This document shows, in pieces, positions 64,000 through 64,000 of a stretch of DNA of 64,000 bases. Every line of letters begins with the position of its first letter. Position 1 is the first letter of the stretch. The translations under genes were made by a program, and so were the position numbers. The stretch lies in the NCBI GenBank assembly GCA_963706875.1, contig CAVPNW010000020.1:62001-126000 (forward strand), given 5' to 3'. The stretch comes from Prado023 sp963706875. Its GTDB lineage: Bacteria; Actinomycetota; Actinomycetes; S36-B12; CAIYMF01. The notes under the pieces were generated by a model. That model worked only from the letters and a program-made list of their open reading frames with translations. It ran no database searches and was not told the origin of the DNA.

Positions 64000-64000
64000 G

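Overview
The window reads as a single chromosomal segment of a high-GC actinobacterium (Actinomycetota, probably class Actinomycetia). The evidence is very high GC with strong third-position bias, frequent GTG starts, and the housekeeping order rpsB-tsf-pyrH-frr-cdsA-rlmN and dxr-rseP-ispG-proS. An M23 peptidase diverges from rpsB and a GNAT gene lies beside proS, as is usual in this group. I cannot name a genus. I see no rRNA, tRNA, CRISPR array, insertion sequence or phage gene. No stretch longer than about 300 bases lacks a gene.

Layout. 1-5976: end of a SURF1-like gene, a conserved small protein after a 14-bp tandem repeat, a HAD hydrolase coupled to proS, a GNAT acetyltransferase, a zinc alcohol dehydrogenase and a 33-residue membrane protein. 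5996-11863: a minus-strand block with dxr, rseP (M50 protease), a TauE/SafE permease, ispG and a dynamin-like GTPase. 11967-57356: about 46 kb of catabolic, transport and regulatory genes that separate rlmN from dxr. 57590-63223: minus-strand translation and lipid block (rlmN, cdsA, frr, pyrH, tsf, rpsB). 63499-63999: M23 endopeptidase.

The 46-kb region is mostly amino-acid, polyamine and short-chain acyl-CoA catabolism. It holds a giant protein that I take to be pyrophosphate-type PEP carboxykinase, an acetyl-CoA hydrolase/4-hydroxybutyrate CoA-transferase, gabT, a polyamine ABC transporter (potABCD) and two PuuB-like amine oxidases. It also holds four stand-alone aldehyde dehydrogenases (including mmsA), a second class III aminotransferase under an Lrp regulator, and a PutA-like proline dehydrogenase/glutamate-semialdehyde dehydrogenase. 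A glutaryl-CoA-dehydrogenase-like gene, a class III CoA-transferase and a GntR gene form one operon; propionyl-CoA synthetase lies beside it. The apparent logic is uptake of polyamines and amino acids, transamination or oxidation to aldehydes, oxidation to acids, activation to CoA esters, then entry into central metabolism near PEP/oxaloacetate. Two radical SAM enzymes with a SHOCT membrane protein, and a saccharopine-dehydrogenase/MarR pair with a palindrome-rich control region, are the least explained cassettes.

Six genes (acetyl-CoA hydrolase, lysoplasmalogenase, tesB, acyl-CoA dehydrogenase, CoA-transferase, rlmN) are interrupted by small indels, mostly next to short G or C runs. Because rlmN is among them and the reading is otherwise intact on both sides of every break, sequencing or assembly error is more likely than true gene decay.
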